A stretch of DNA of 54,585 nucleotides from Candidatus Enterococcus ferrettii (GTDB lineage Bacteria; Bacillota; Bacilli; Lactobacillales; Enterococcaceae): contig NZ_JAFREL010000053.1 in NCBI RefSeq assembly GCF_017377655.1, positions 1 to 54,585 of the forward strand, written 5' to 3'. The notes below the pieces were generated by a model, which was given only the letters and a program-made list of their open reading frames with translations, did not search any database and was not told the DNA's origin. Shown one piece after another: positions 1 to 7,861 of this stretch. The position numbers were made by a program, and so were the translations under genes. Each line of letters opens with the position of its first letter. Positions within the stretch are counted from its first letter, which is position 1.

Positions 1-17
1 GCTTTTAGTTGTTCCAT
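1..17 (-). CDS. tnpB: TnpB, N-terminal six codons only (runs off window)
   Basis: The ATG is at 17-15, preceded on the minus strand by an AAAGGGG ribosome site. The codons give M-E-Q-L-K and then leave the window. The start matches that of the full copy at 49582. Whether the rest is intact cannot be seen. Confidence 0.7.
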
Positions 18-70
18 CAGAGCCACCCCTTTTGTCAGTTCCAGCTACACGAACATGTGTTCCTTAAATG

Positions 71-99
71 ATTATATCATGCGGAAAATAGCGTAGCAA
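71..99 (-). promoter_or_regulatory. tnpB promoter (left copy)
   Basis: On the minus strand the -35 is TTGCTA (94-99) and the -10 is a perfect TATAAT (71-76), 17 bp apart. The same promoter is present in the complete copy. Confidence 0.7.
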
Positions 100-203
100 T
101 AGCTTTTTGTCTTTTTTTAGTTGCATCGTCCCCCTAAACAAAAAACGGCATTCATCACCCACCTATAGAGGATGGGCGACTTCTGCCTAAAATTCTGTTA
201 AAA

Positions 204-323
204 CTAGAGACTAATGAAGCCGTTGATCTCGTTATTGGAATAGCTACTTTTAGCGGAGAATTTGATAGCTTAAAAGAGAAAACTGCAAACAAAATCAAAG
301 AGAGCATAATAAAAATATACTAA
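204..323 (+). pseudogene. C-terminal remnant of a gene cut by the left tnpB element
   Basis: From the element boundary a reading frame runs for 39 codons (starting L-E-T-N-E-A-V-D-L, ending E-S-I-I-K-I-Y) to TAA at 321-323. It has no start codon or ribosome site of its own and begins exactly at the element edge. This fits the 3' end of a plus-strand gene split by the insertion. The amphipathic, lysine-rich tail gives no family I can name. The N-terminal half would be expected on the other side of the element, outside the window. Confidence 0.5.
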
Positions 324-381
324 GGCAAGACAAAAGAAACTTCTCTTCTTTTTTCAGAATTGTGTTTAATTTAAGCAAACA

Positions 382-415
382 GCACCCCAACGTCTAAATT
401 TTTACGTTGGGGTGC
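382..415. terminator. Strong hairpin, probably bidirectional terminator
   Basis: A perfect 12-bp stem (382-393 with 404-415, GCACCCCAACGT) closes a 10-nt loop. A and T tracts flank it, with some further pairing outside. It sits between the truncated plus-strand gene and the end of the minus-strand lipoprotein operon, so it can serve both. The minus-side U tract is weak. Confidence 0.65.
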
Positions 416-570
416 TTTGCTTGTTTAATGTATACCGCTCTTTCAACCTTATTCAAAACGCAAGCAGTACATCTTTCCTTTTTTTGAGCTTCCGTTAAAC
501 AATAATCTGTTCAATTAACGTTAACTACTTTTTGATTCTGTCACTCCTGGGCTCCGAGAGAATCTAAGAA

Positions 571-1236
571 TTATTCTTCTGCATCTAACGGAAAATCAAT
601 TTTATAAGTGTGAGAGACTTCTTCGCCTGAATCGTCTTTAGCCTTGAAGGTTACATCCACACCCTTAATATTTTCTAGCTTTTCTTCATCTTCCATTCTG
701 AAATGAATATAGCCATCCTTGTGTTTATTAGATGTCAAAATTTCATCATCCCATGTATCAAAAAAAGTCTGAGCTTTTACTTTCGTTCCATCCGACAAAA
801 TCATCTCAGCCTTATCAGGTGTAATGTGCTTGTCAGAAGAATCTTCATTTTTGATCTTATATTTCAGAGATAACAATGTTTTAAAGTTTTTACCATCTTT
901 GTCCTTGTAGTGGTCGACAGTTACTAATTTGGCATGAGTAATATCAAGTGTGATACCATCCCAGTCCGAATTCGAATAGTCCGTAGCATAAGAAATTTTG
1001 TCTTTTACTCTAGGATCAATTCCATCCGTAACAATATCTTTAAAGTAGCCATCATCTTTCAAGCTTTCAGAACCAACAACAATATCATCACCACTGTCAT
1101 CGGTCATAACTGTTTCAGAGACTGACCCGCCGACAACGTCACCAGATTGTTCCTCAGTTTTTCCACAGGCTCCTAACAAAGCCGCTGTAGAGCCCAAACC
1201 TATCATCGTAATTACTAATGTTTTATTCAATTTCAT
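571..1236 (-). CDS. Lipoprotein with DUF5067/DUF4352-like domain
   Basis: A predicted secreted lipoprotein of 221 aa. A basic N-terminus and hydrophobic segment (residues 7-21) lead into a lipobox L-G-A-C, with Cys24 as the acylation site. An acidic, low-complexity linker (about 25-70) follows, then a beta-rich domain (about 80-215) of the kind seen in DUF5067/DUF4352 proteins of Firmicutes. No enzyme motif is visible. The start has a strong GGGGAGG site and lies 4 nt after the DUF1269 stop. It is therefore the last gene of the hydrolase-gadB-DUF1269 operon. Its role is unknown; a surface part in acid or envelope stress is inferred from context only. Confidence 0.75.
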   Translation of the reverse strand: MKLNKTLVITMIGLGSTAALLGACGKTEEQSGDVVGGSVSETVMTDDSGDDIVVGSESLKDDGYFKDIVTDGIDPRVKDKISYATDYSNSDWDGITLDITHAKLVTVDHYKDKDGKNFKTLLSLKYKIKNEDSSDKHITPDKAEMILSDGTKVKAQTFFDTWDDEILTSNKHKDGYIHFRMEDEEKLENIKGVDVTFKAKDDSGEEVSHTYKIDFPLDAEE

Positions 1237-1240
1237 ATTC

Positions 1241-1744
1241 TTAATCCTCCCCTAAATGTTTGTTTGCAACGTCAACATCTTCTTTAACTTCTTGATAATT
1301 GAAACGTTCGATTTGACCATGTAAAACATTTGCAATGAGTACATCCAATAATTCTTCATCGTCTTCGTCCATGTACACAATTAGACCTGAAGTATTAGGC
1401 ATCAAATTCTCACTGACTCTGTCAAAAATTGTTGTTGTCTTCTTAGCCTTAACATAATTGGTCCCTACACCAGCAAGATCACCAATAACCCAGCCGCATA
1501 ATACTCCTAAAGGACCTCCTAAAATACCGATAATTGCACCAATTAAACCACCAGTTGCAATACGGTTGCCACTTTCAAAATCCAAACTATCTTTGATTGA
1601 GAAAGCTGTTCCTTTTCCGTTTTTTTCGATAATAGCTGCTTGTTTGATATCAAGCGTGTTTCCGTTAGAAATTCTCTTTAGTCGAGACAATGCTTCGTAA
1701 TTCGATGCATTATCCTCAAAGGTAATTAAAGCAATTTTTTTCAT
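1241..1744 (-). CDS. DUF1269 family glycine-rich membrane-associated protein
   Basis: 167 aa with the DUF1269 layout: an N-terminal alpha/beta region beginning KKIALITFEDN, a glycine-rich hydrophobic hairpin (about 62-93, G-G-L-I-G-A-I-I-G) and a C-terminal domain with an acidic DEDDEE patch near 125. Members of this family are often found beside stress genes; no reaction is known. It lies 36 nt downstream of gadB with its own AGGAGAG ribosome site and is followed 4 nt later by the lipoprotein. It is probably translated from the same transcript as gadB. Confidence 0.8.
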   Translation of the reverse strand: MKKIALITFEDNASNYEALSRLKRISNGNTLDIKQAAIIEKNGKGTAFSIKDSLDFESGNRIATGGLIGAIIGILGGPLGVLCGWVIGDLAGVGTNYVKAKKTTTIFDRVSENLMPNTSGLIVYMDEDDEELLDVLIANVLHGQIERFNYQEVKEDVDVANKHLGED

Positions 1745-1780
1745 AATTTATTCTCTCCTATCTAAAATAGTTACTATTGA

Positions 1781-3151
1781 TTAATGAGTGAAGCCTTGAA
1801 CATGTGGTTTTTCATGAACATGCATGGATACATCTGCTTTATTTAGTTCAGAAATAGATCGATTAATGTCTTGGATCAACGCGTCTGCCATGTTCATTCC
1901 AAAGTCCCCGCGACAGACAAATCGTTGAATCACAATATTTTCTAAATCTTCAGGTAATGGATAGGCGGGCACTTGCCATCCCTTCATTTGTAAGCGATCT
2001 GCTAGATCATATAAATTCCAAGCCACCGACGAATTATCCTTTAATTTGTAACAAACGATAGGAATGTTTGAACCATCGTTATAGATGTCAAACAGCTCCG
2101 TTTTTTCGATAGCTTCGGCGATCTTCATTGCTACTTTTTGCGTTCTTAAATGAATCGATTTATAGCCCTCAAAGCCGAAACGATAGAAATTGTAGTACTG
2201 ACCTAAAATTTGACTCGCACTGCGTGAAAAATTAATTGCCATGGTTGGGATACTTCCACCTAAGTAGCTTACGCTAAAAATTAATTTTTCTGGCAGATAC
2301 TTGCGATCTTTCCAAATGACCCAGCCAATCCCTGGATAAACCAAGCCATATTTATGACCTGAAGTGTTGATTGAAACAACATTGTTTAATCGGAAATCCC
2401 ATTCTAAATCTGGAAAAACAAATGGTGCAAACATTCCACCACTCGCTGCGTCCACATGGATTCCTAATTCTCTTCCAGTTTCCTGATTAAATTGTTCAAC
2501 CTTCTCATCTAGAGCTTTAATGTCATCATATTTTCCTGTGTAAGTAATTCCTAAAATTCCAACAATACCAATTGTATAGTCGTCCACGTAGTCCATTACT
2601 TTGTCTACATCAATGCTAAGCTGGTCTTCATCCATCGGAACGGTTCTAAGTTCGATGTCCCAGTAGACGCAGAATTTTTCCCAGCAAACTTGATAGCCTG
2701 AAGAAATTACCAAGTTCGGTTTATTCTTAGTGATATCTACGCCTCTTTTTACTGCTTCTTCTTGCCATCTAAATTTCATGGCCATTCCACCTAGCATGCA
2801 GGCTTCACTAGAACCCACAGTGGATGTTCCAATCTTATTTTCCATACTTGGTGCATTCCATAAATCGGCAATAATGTTGACACAAGCTTCTTCTATTGCC
2901 GCTGTACTTGGATACTCTGACTTGTCAATGGCATTTTTTTCAAGGGTTTCTGCCATTAATTTAGTTGCTTCAGGCTCCATATAAGTTTGACAAAATGTTG
3001 CCATATTTTGTCGTGCATTGCCTTCATCAATCAACTGATCCTTAATCAATCGATAAGCCATTTCTGGCTCTAACGGTTCTTGGTTCAATTTATTTAGAAT
3101 GACATTTTCCTGTGCTTGTTTTGATCCAAACACTGGAATATTATTTTTCAT
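1781..3151 (-). CDS. gadB: Glutamate decarboxylase
   Basis: A PLP-dependent enzyme converting glutamate to GABA and CO2 while consuming a cytoplasmic proton, the core of the Gad acid-resistance system. At 456 aa it is full length for the family. The PLP lysine is visible in the motif S-G-H-K-Y-G (Lys267), and a His-Val-Asp-Ala-Ala-Ser-Gly segment for PLP contact lies about 30 residues before it. The N-terminal region includes the conserved GTSTVGSSEACMLGG stretch. The ATG has an AGGAG site 8 nt upstream. The gene starts only 25 nt after the choloylglycine hydrolase stop, so the two share a message. Its partner antiporter gadC is about 7.7 kb away in a separate operon that has a similar upstream 17-bp site. 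Confidence 0.96.
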   Translation of the reverse strand: MKNNIPVFGSKQAQENVILNKLNQEPLEPEMAYRLIKDQLIDEGNARQNMATFCQTYMEPEATKLMAETLEKNAIDKSEYPSTAAIEEACVNIIADLWNAPSMENKIGTSTVGSSEACMLGGMAMKFRWQEEAVKRGVDITKNKPNLVISSGYQVCWEKFCVYWDIELRTVPMDEDQLSIDVDKVMDYVDDYTIGIVGILGITYTGKYDDIKALDEKVEQFNQETGRELGIHVDAASGGMFAPFVFPDLEWDFRLNNVVSINTSGHKYGLVYPGIGWVIWKDRKYLPEKLIFSVSYLGGSIPTMAINFSRSASQILGQYYNFYRFGFEGYKSIHLRTQKVAMKIAEAIEKTELFDIYNDGSNIPIVCYKLKDNSSVAWNLYDLADRLQMKGWQVPAYPLPEDLENIVIQRFVCRGDFGMNMADALIQDINRSISELNKADVSMHVHEKPHVQGFTH

Positions 3152-3176
3152 ACTGATTCTCCTAATCTTTCATTGA

Positions 3177-4157
3177 TCACTTGTACTCAAGTGTCTTGCT
3201 AACCTTAAATTCCTTAATATCTTCTTGCTTCAGCAGCTCATCTGTCATCGATACTTTAGTAATACTGTTACTTGAATAGTCTTGATAATAGATCGTTCTA
3301 CTCTCATTACACAAAATACTTATGAACTGTGAATAATCTGGACTCCCGGTAGTTTCTATTACGATCCCTTTAGGAATTTTGACTGTTCCTAAGATATGCA
3401 GAGAATTTCGGACTGCTTCCTCTTCATTTTCTGCTTCTTCGATGTGTTCTTTAAAAAAAGCAGCTCTCACAAATCTTTCTGGTGGTGTGTATCCTCCCGG
3501 CAAACCAGAAGTTCCAGTTGCTTGAGAAAATGGATTTGCTTCGTAGTCCCCAAATTTAACTTTTGGTAATTGTTCCGGTTGAACATTCAAATAGTTTCTC
3601 AAATTTTCGATGTGCCATTCCAATTGAGGAGTATTTGTTAACACATTTACAGGATTTTCTTTAAAGCTTAGCTCTGCTCCTGTTGGTTCAATCACAACGG
3701 ATCTTCCTTTTGTATCGGTTAAAATCCAATGTAAAGGAACCACCACACCTAATTCAGGAATTGTTTTGCCAACTAAGTTTACAAACGGCAGCAGCTCCTC
3801 TAATTCCTCAAGAGATTCTATGGTGCCTAAAACCCACATAATGAATTCTTGTGGACACAGATTAATTTTTCCTGGTTTTGCGCTTGATTGATACACAGCT
3901 TCACCAGGTAAATATAATTCTGCAATTGATATTCCTCGTTCATTTACCCCATCACTAACTAAGTAAGTCCCACCGGTTTCTCTTCCTGTTCCTAAAAATC
4001 CCAGGGTATTTACTCGTTGTGCTTGATCACTATCAGATAACCAACTATGCTTTCTCGGAAAATACATCGGCCCTATATTTAAAGGGTATGAAAAATCCAT
4101 TGTTCTAGATAATACATGTTTATCATCTTTAGTTGTGATAAAAATACTTGTACACAT
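3177..4157 (-). CDS. Choloylglycine hydrolase family (bile salt hydrolase / penicillin V acylase), copy 1
   Basis: An Ntn-hydrolase that cleaves an amide bond, typically deconjugating glycine- or taurine-bile salts. The nucleophile must be an N-terminal Cys. I chose the ATG at 4157, which gives Met1-Cys2 and places Arg18 and Asp21 exactly where family members have them. An in-frame ATG at 4166 would add three residues and would need removal of a short propeptide, as in Bacillus penicillin V acylase. Other active-site parts are visible: the T-N-T-P-Q motif (Asn near 175) and E-R-F-V-R-A (Arg near 225). The product is 326 aa. It heads the operon with gadB. Substrate preference (bile salt, penicillin V or N-acyl homoserine lactone) cannot be told from sequence. 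It is clearly divergent from the copy at 16595-17599. Confidence 0.88.
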   Translation of the reverse strand: MCTSIFITTKDDKHVLSRTMDFSYPLNIGPMYFPRKHSWLSDSDQAQRVNTLGFLGTGRETGGTYLVSDGVNERGISIAELYLPGEAVYQSSAKPGKINLCPQEFIMWVLGTIESLEELEELLPFVNLVGKTIPELGVVVPLHWILTDTKGRSVVIEPTGAELSFKENPVNVLTNTPQLEWHIENLRNYLNVQPEQLPKVKFGDYEANPFSQATGTSGLPGGYTPPERFVRAAFFKEHIEEAENEEEAVRNSLHILGTVKIPKGIVIETTGSPDYSQFISILCNESRTIYYQDYSSNSITKVSMTDELLKQEDIKEFKVSKTLEYK

Positions 4158-4199
4158 GACGACCATCCATCCTTTCTTATTTATTCTTGTTTACAAAAA

Positions 4200-4256
4200 T
4201 TAGTTTACTACTCAAACACCCTCCCCGATGAACAGGTTCTGTCTTTTTATACGACA
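4200..4256 (-). promoter_or_regulatory. 17-bp operator and weak promoter of the hydrolase-gadB operon
   Basis: The site at 4240-4256 reads TGTCGTATAAAAAGACA on the minus strand. It is identical, in opposite orientation, to the site before the second hydrolase. A weak -35 (TTGAGT, 24 nt further on) and TGTAAACA as a possible extended -10 lie between it and the start codon. The poor promoter and upstream site suggest positive control. The binding protein is unknown. Confidence 0.55.
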
Positions 4257-4653
4257 GGATTGGCGGTTAAACGGTTCTATTTACAGATAGGCTTGATTCT
4301 ATCGCCTAGTAGAAAGAATCTTGGTACATACCGACAACATCTATTTCTCAGAGATTCTTGATCTGAAAATACGCCAAGTTGCTTCGACATCTCTCGCTCT
4401 AACTTCAGATGAGTGCCGCTAATAATCTGTTTTTTTTAATCTTTTCATTCGTCCCAAAAATTTTCAGGGCTAGACATTCCTCTTTACTTTTATTTGCTGG
4501 AACTCTCTGCTCGATTTTGGTTCACCTTTTGAATTCTCTCGGCTTATCTTAATATCAGAGAGCTGCTCTTCAAACCAAGTTTTTCTTTTATGACTTCTTT
4601 GACTCGGCTTCGTCGGAGTAGTTTATCCATTGTTTAATCTATTCTTTGCCTCA

Positions 4654-4690
4654 CAAAAAAGACAGCCAAAAAGAATTCTTTTGACTGCCT
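4654..4690 (-). terminator. Terminator after oleate hydratase
   Basis: On the minus strand a 12-bp stem (with two G-U pairs and a bulge; 4661-4673 with 4678-4689) is followed by six T. It lies about 35 nt after the oleate hydratase stop codon. Confidence 0.75.
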
Positions 4691-4723
4691 TCGACCATTT
4701 GGTTTTAGTTTGATGCTCATTCA

Positions 4724-6502
4724 TCAATCAATTAAATCTGAATCCTGCAGCAGCTCTTCAACAAAGGTCCCTTTCATTTTCTTCAATTCATGTTTGCCTA
4801 AAAGTCTTTCTACTAGAGGCACATTTAACTCCGACAATTTTTTCTTGTCATTTAAATAATACGATGCTTTCAGCAGCATGCGAACATCATAACAAGAATC
4901 AAAGACTTCTGGAATTCCACGATCTACCTCTAAGAAGCTATACACAGCTTCCATTGCTGTTCGTACGGAATATTCGGTGGTAAAAACAGTGTCTCGTTCT
5001 GTTTCCGCAAAATTACCGATAAACGCTAGATTCTTTGATCCCTCTGGAATGACAAGTGGGCGATCACCTTCTGCTCGCGGCATGAAATAAGAAGTAATAT
5101 AAGGCATGTAACATGGAACAATGTTGCATGAGTTAACAGCCAATTCTTCAATTAGCTCTGTTGGTACGCCCATATGGAATAACCATTCTTGGGCAATTTC
5201 ATTCCCGGTACATTGTGTAATCGGCTTTTTGATATAATTGCCATCAGTGTCAGACAAAAGTGCGTAAAACCAAACAACTAGCTGATCTTCTGGTTGATTT
5301 TTAAAATGAGGTTGTCGATTTAATGTATAGCTAAGTTTCCAGTTGGAATCTTTGGCATGGACGATTCCACCTGTTACAACTTTTCCAGCATATGGATCGC
5401 GTTTACTTATTTTTTCAATATAAGGCGCAATCTTTTTATCTAATGTAGTAATTGTCGCTGAAACAAACCAGCTGGATTCTGGAAGATTTTCATAAAACTT
5501 TTTAGGGTTTCCAAATGAACTATCCTGTGCAGCAAGTTTTTCCCATAAGCTCCAGCTGCCACCTAATTTGTGTGAGACAGGTGCTGGAGTATCGTTGTTT
5601 CCGTAAGTAGAGCTTTCTGTAATGGAGCCATTGGTTACAAATACCAAATCATTTTCAGTTAGTTTGATTCGAGACGGTACACCTTCCACATTTAGGATTA
5701 TTTCCTCAGCCCATTTATGTCCATTTTCGGCTTTTTTCACAAGAATATTTTCTACTTTAGTATTGTATTGGAAATGAACTCCTTGAGCCTTTAAATACGA
5801 CAATAGCGGCAATACCAATGATTCATACTGATTATATTTTGTGAATTTCAAAGAAGAAAAATCGGCTAGAGCATCAATGTGATGGATGAAACGCATTAAG
5901 TAACGACGCATTTCCATTGCAGAGTGCCATTGTTCAAAGGCAAACATCGTGCACCAATATGTCCAAAAATTGGATTCAAAAAATTCTTTAGTAAATACAT
6001 CAGTGATTTTTTTGTCCTGCAGCTGTTCTTCTTTCATCATACAAAGAGCAAGGATTTCTTTAACAGAAGCTTCACTTAACGTTAATTGGCCATCTGTATC
6101 TACTTGCTCCCCACGATTATGAATTAATCGGCAATGAGAAGAGTTGGGATCTTCTTTATTTAACCAATAAAATTCATCTAAAACGGAAGCATCTTCTACT
6201 TCTAAAGAAGGAATTGATCTATAAAGATCCCAGAGACATTCAAAATGACTTTCCATCTCTCTTCCGCCTCGGATGACGTAGCCGTATTCTTGTTCATAAA
6301 TACCGTCCAACGAGCCTCCAGTGATCGCCAATTCTTCCAAAATATGGATTTTTTCTCCTGGAACACGTCCGTCCCTAATTAAGAATGCTGCAGCTGCAAG
6401 CGAAGCTAAGCCGGAGCCAACTAAATAGGCTGAGACACTTTCAGAGCGAGCGGGTTTTACAGGTCGAGCAAATGCTTCATAATTTCCATTTGAATAATAC
6501 AT
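4724..6502 (-). CDS. ohyA: Oleate hydratase (myosin-cross-reactive antigen family)
   Basis: An FAD-binding enzyme that adds water to the cis-9 double bond of unsaturated fatty acids such as oleate, giving 10-hydroxy acids; this detoxifies host fatty acids. The 592-aa length is typical. The dinucleotide-binding loop is [12 protein letters not shown] (about residues 32-43), followed by the family motif R-G-G-R-E-M-E near 78-84 and the aromatic [13 protein letters not shown] stretch near 178-192. The C-terminal F-A-E-T-E-R-D and T-T-E-Y-S-V-R-T-A segment also matches the family. It is last in a probable operon of small membrane proteins, 62 nt after the DUF805 gene, with a terminator behind it. 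The symbol follows the characterised Staphylococcus enzyme. Confidence 0.93.
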   Translation of the reverse strand: MYYSNGNYEAFARPVKPARSESVSAYLVGSGLASLAAAAFLIRDGRVPGEKIHILEELAITGGSLDGIYEQEYGYVIRGGREMESHFECLWDLYRSIPSLEVEDASVLDEFYWLNKEDPNSSHCRLIHNRGEQVDTDGQLTLSEASVKEILALCMMKEEQLQDKKITDVFTKEFFESNFWTYWCTMFAFEQWHSAMEMRRYLMRFIHHIDALADFSSLKFTKYNQYESLVLPLLSYLKAQGVHFQYNTKVENILVKKAENGHKWAEEIILNVEGVPSRIKLTENDLVFVTNGSITESSTYGNNDTPAPVSHKLGGSWSLWEKLAAQDSSFGNPKKFYENLPESSWFVSATITTLDKKIAPYIEKISKRDPYAGKVVTGGIVHAKDSNWKLSYTLNRQPHFKNQPEDQLVVWFYALLSDTDGNYIKKPITQCTGNEIAQEWLFHMGVPTELIEELAVNSCNIVPCYMPYITSYFMPRAEGDRPLVIPEGSKNLAFIGNFAETERDTVFTTEYSVRTAMEAVYSFLEVDRGIPEVFDSCYDVRMLLKASYYLNDKKKLSELNVPLVERLLGKHELKKMKGTFVEELLQDSDLID

Positions 6503-6564
6503 TACTATCAGTCCTTTTCTTCTTTTTTATTGTAGCTGTACAAGATATACAGCAAGACTTCTTT

Positions 6565-6957
6565 TTAACGCATAGATTGATTCATATATTCCGAAAATTC
6601 ATTTCTTTTATATGATTTTGTTGGTTGACAAAGCAGGATAATTAAACCAATCCATCCAATTACTGGGATCAAACCGATCAGTACCCAAGCCGCAGATCGA
6701 TTGGTATCATGTAGTCGTCTAGCCGTTAAGGTAAATTGTGCTATGAACAATAGAGCTCCTACTGTCACAACGATTGGGTTAAAGTTTGAAAACTCAATAT
6801 ACGAAAATCCTGTCACTGCAATTCCTGTGCTGTAAAACAGCATATTATATAGCACGCTGTAAACAATGGTAGGAATCCAATATTGCTTTCTGGTAGCTGT
6901 GTAATTCCACTTAAACATGTCTTTCCAATATTCTAGTAATGTGTTTATTGTGTCCAT
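6565..6957 (-). CDS. DUF805 family inner membrane protein
   Basis: 130 aa with about four membrane segments and the DUF805 hallmark A-R-R-L-H-D-T-N-R-S (about residues 80-89), followed by the G-L-I-P-V-I-G-W helix. An N-terminal aromatic region carries W-K-D-M-F-K-W. The family is related to YhaH/YhaI of E. coli and has no known activity. It lies 62 nt upstream of oleate hydratase on the same strand, so co-transcription is likely. A membrane role beside a fatty-acid-modifying enzyme is plausible but inferred. Confidence 0.85.
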   Translation of the reverse strand: MDTINTLLEYWKDMFKWNYTATRKQYWIPTIVYSVLYNMLFYSTGIAVTGFSYIEFSNFNPIVVTVGALLFIAQFTLTARRLHDTNRSAAWVLIGLIPVIGWIGLIILLCQPTKSYKRNEFSEYMNQSMR

Positions 6958-7037
6958 CTTCTTTCAATTCATTTATTTCGATTAGGAGCAGCACGCTATT
7001 TCGTCAGTAAAGCTGCCTTTATTCCTGCAGGATTTTC

Positions 7038-7187
7038 TTATCCATTTTGTTCTAGTTTCGCTACTGCTTTTTCAATTGTGGTACCAGTCGCAAACCGGCG
7101 TTCATCCTGTTCATCGAAAATAATGAATACATTTTGTTCCGTATCTAAAGTTACGCGATAACTCAAGTTCTTTCGGGTAAAGGTCAC
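7038..7187 (-). CDS. Small hypothetical protein, 49 aa, GTG start
   Basis: A 50-codon frame begins with GTG at 7187, placed 8 nt after an AAAGGAG ribosome site, and ends with TAA at 7038. The product starts M-T-F-T-R-K-N-L-S-Y and ends E-Q-N-G. It is soluble and charged, with alternating beta-like stretches, and I recognise no family. The clear ribosome site and its position between two same-strand genes argue that it is real. It lies 42 nt after the 80-aa membrane protein and 80 nt before the DUF805 gene. Confidence 0.6.
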   Translation of the reverse strand: MTFTRKNLSYRVTLDTEQNVFIIFDEQDERRFATGTTIEKAVAKLEQNG

Positions 7188-7229
7188 CAGGCATTCTCCT
7201 TTCGTATAGAATTGATATACTCATTGCAT

Positions 7230-7472
7230 CTAGTGTTTGTTAATACCATGAGATATCTTAAAAGGTGAGATATTATGTTGTTCTTCTGTAGGAGGTCCAT
7301 CAATGGTAGACATGTACTCGATTAATCTGTCAGTAGGAAAAAGAGCACAAGAAACGATGAAAGAAATAGCTGCTAGCACAACAGAAATCTTGTGGTATTT
7401 TTGGTTTCTTTCATTAAAGTACAGAATCCCTCCAAAGCTAAGCAGAAAAAGAATGAAAAAGAATAGAAACAC
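7230..7472 (-). CDS. Small membrane protein, 80 aa
   Basis: Two hydrophobic helices (about residues 2-19 and 28-47) flank a short basic loop with N-E-R-N-Q-K-Y-H-K. A hydrophilic tail contains P-P-T-E-E-Q. The start is GTG at 7472 behind AAAGGGGGAG. No family is recognised. It follows the 13-codon leader ORF by 43 nt and precedes the 49-aa gene by 42 nt, in the likely oleate hydratase operon. Confidence 0.6.
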   Translation of the reverse strand: MFLFFFILFLLSFGGILYFNERNQKYHKISVVLAAISFIVSCALFPTDRLIEYMSTIDGPPTEEQHNISPFKISHGINKH

Positions 7473-7515
7473 TTAATACTCCCCCTTTCTTTAAAATTAG
7501 AATTGAGAATGTTCC

Positions 7516-7557
7516 CTATGAGAAGCTTCTGACAGGTACTGTGATCGCTTCTAACAT
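7516..7557 (-). CDS. Possible 13-aa leader peptide
   Basis: A very short frame (M-L-E-A-I-T-V-P-V-R-S-F-S, stop TAG) has one of the best ribosome sites in the area, AAGGAGG, 9 nt before the ATG. It starts about 60 bp after a 17-bp operator-like palindrome and precedes the small-protein/oleate hydratase series. It could be a regulatory leader, a tiny membrane-active peptide or the remains of a larger gene. The peptide itself carries no recognisable signal. Confidence 0.35.
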   Translation of the reverse strand: MLEAITVPVRSFS

Positions 7558-7619
7558 AATAGCTCTCCTCCTTATAGGGATAGAATAGCCCAGATTCACC
7601 GCTGGTTATTGATAAATAC

Positions 7620-7636
7620 TGTCGTAATTTCCGACA
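7620..7636 (-). promoter_or_regulatory. Operator-like TGTC-N9-GACA palindrome before the oleate hydratase series
   Basis: TGTCGTAATTTCCGACA pairs TGTCG with CGACA at both ends. It has the same outer bases and 17-bp length as the sites before the hydrolase and gadC genes. On the minus strand it is followed by a weak promoter (AATAAC, then TATTCT after 17 bp). The inner bases differ from the stronger sites, so membership of the same regulon is less certain. Confidence 0.4.
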
Positions 7637-7861
7637 AATTTACCCAATTATAGTCACCTATTAAAAAAACTATGAGGCTTACTGATCAAAAATCAGCAGC
7701 GCTCACAGTCTAATTTGATGAAGCGTTTCTCGTATTCATTTCGGGTAAAGAGATTCTTTTTGCCCTTTCTGTGATTGTGCCTCCACTACAATTCCATTGT
7801 TGTTTCAACTAAATTGATTTTTGCAGAAGACTATCCATCAAAAACTCTCTGATACAACCAT

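Larger units (their letters stand above)
1..197 (-). mobile_element. IS200/IS605-family tnpB element, left-end fragment (window edge)
   Basis: This stretch is nearly identical to 49566-49761, the left end of the complete tnpB element later in the window. It carries the same promoter, the same leader and the first codons of tnpB. The rest of the element lies off the left edge. The two copies stop matching just after the shared TTAAA (198-202 here, 49762-49766 there). On the minus strand this reads TTTAA, the probable target/TAM motif flanking the left end. Several substitutions separate the copies, so this is a second insertion and not an assembly echo. Confidence 0.85.
4158..4723. other. Intergenic region before hydrolase copy 1
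   Basis: The half near 4157 holds the promoter and operator described separately. The remainder (about 4260-4650) shows no convincing gene. A 28-codon minus-strand frame at 4544-4630, basic and starting M-D-K-L-L-R-R, has no ribosome site and could be a gene remnant or chance. The terminator of the oleate hydratase gene closes the region. Confidence 0.5.
7473..7861. other. Intergenic region between hdeD-like gene and the small-protein operon
   Basis: It contains the 13-codon leader ORF and the 17-bp palindrome listed separately. A small hairpin near 7687-7705 (CTGAT/ATCAG) could end the gadC-yhgE-hdeD transcript but has no good U tract. No other gene is visible. Confidence 0.45.

Noticed and set aside
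4116..4361. Plus-strand frame of 81 codons
   Set aside because: It runs antisense through the hydrolase start and its operator; no ribosome site.
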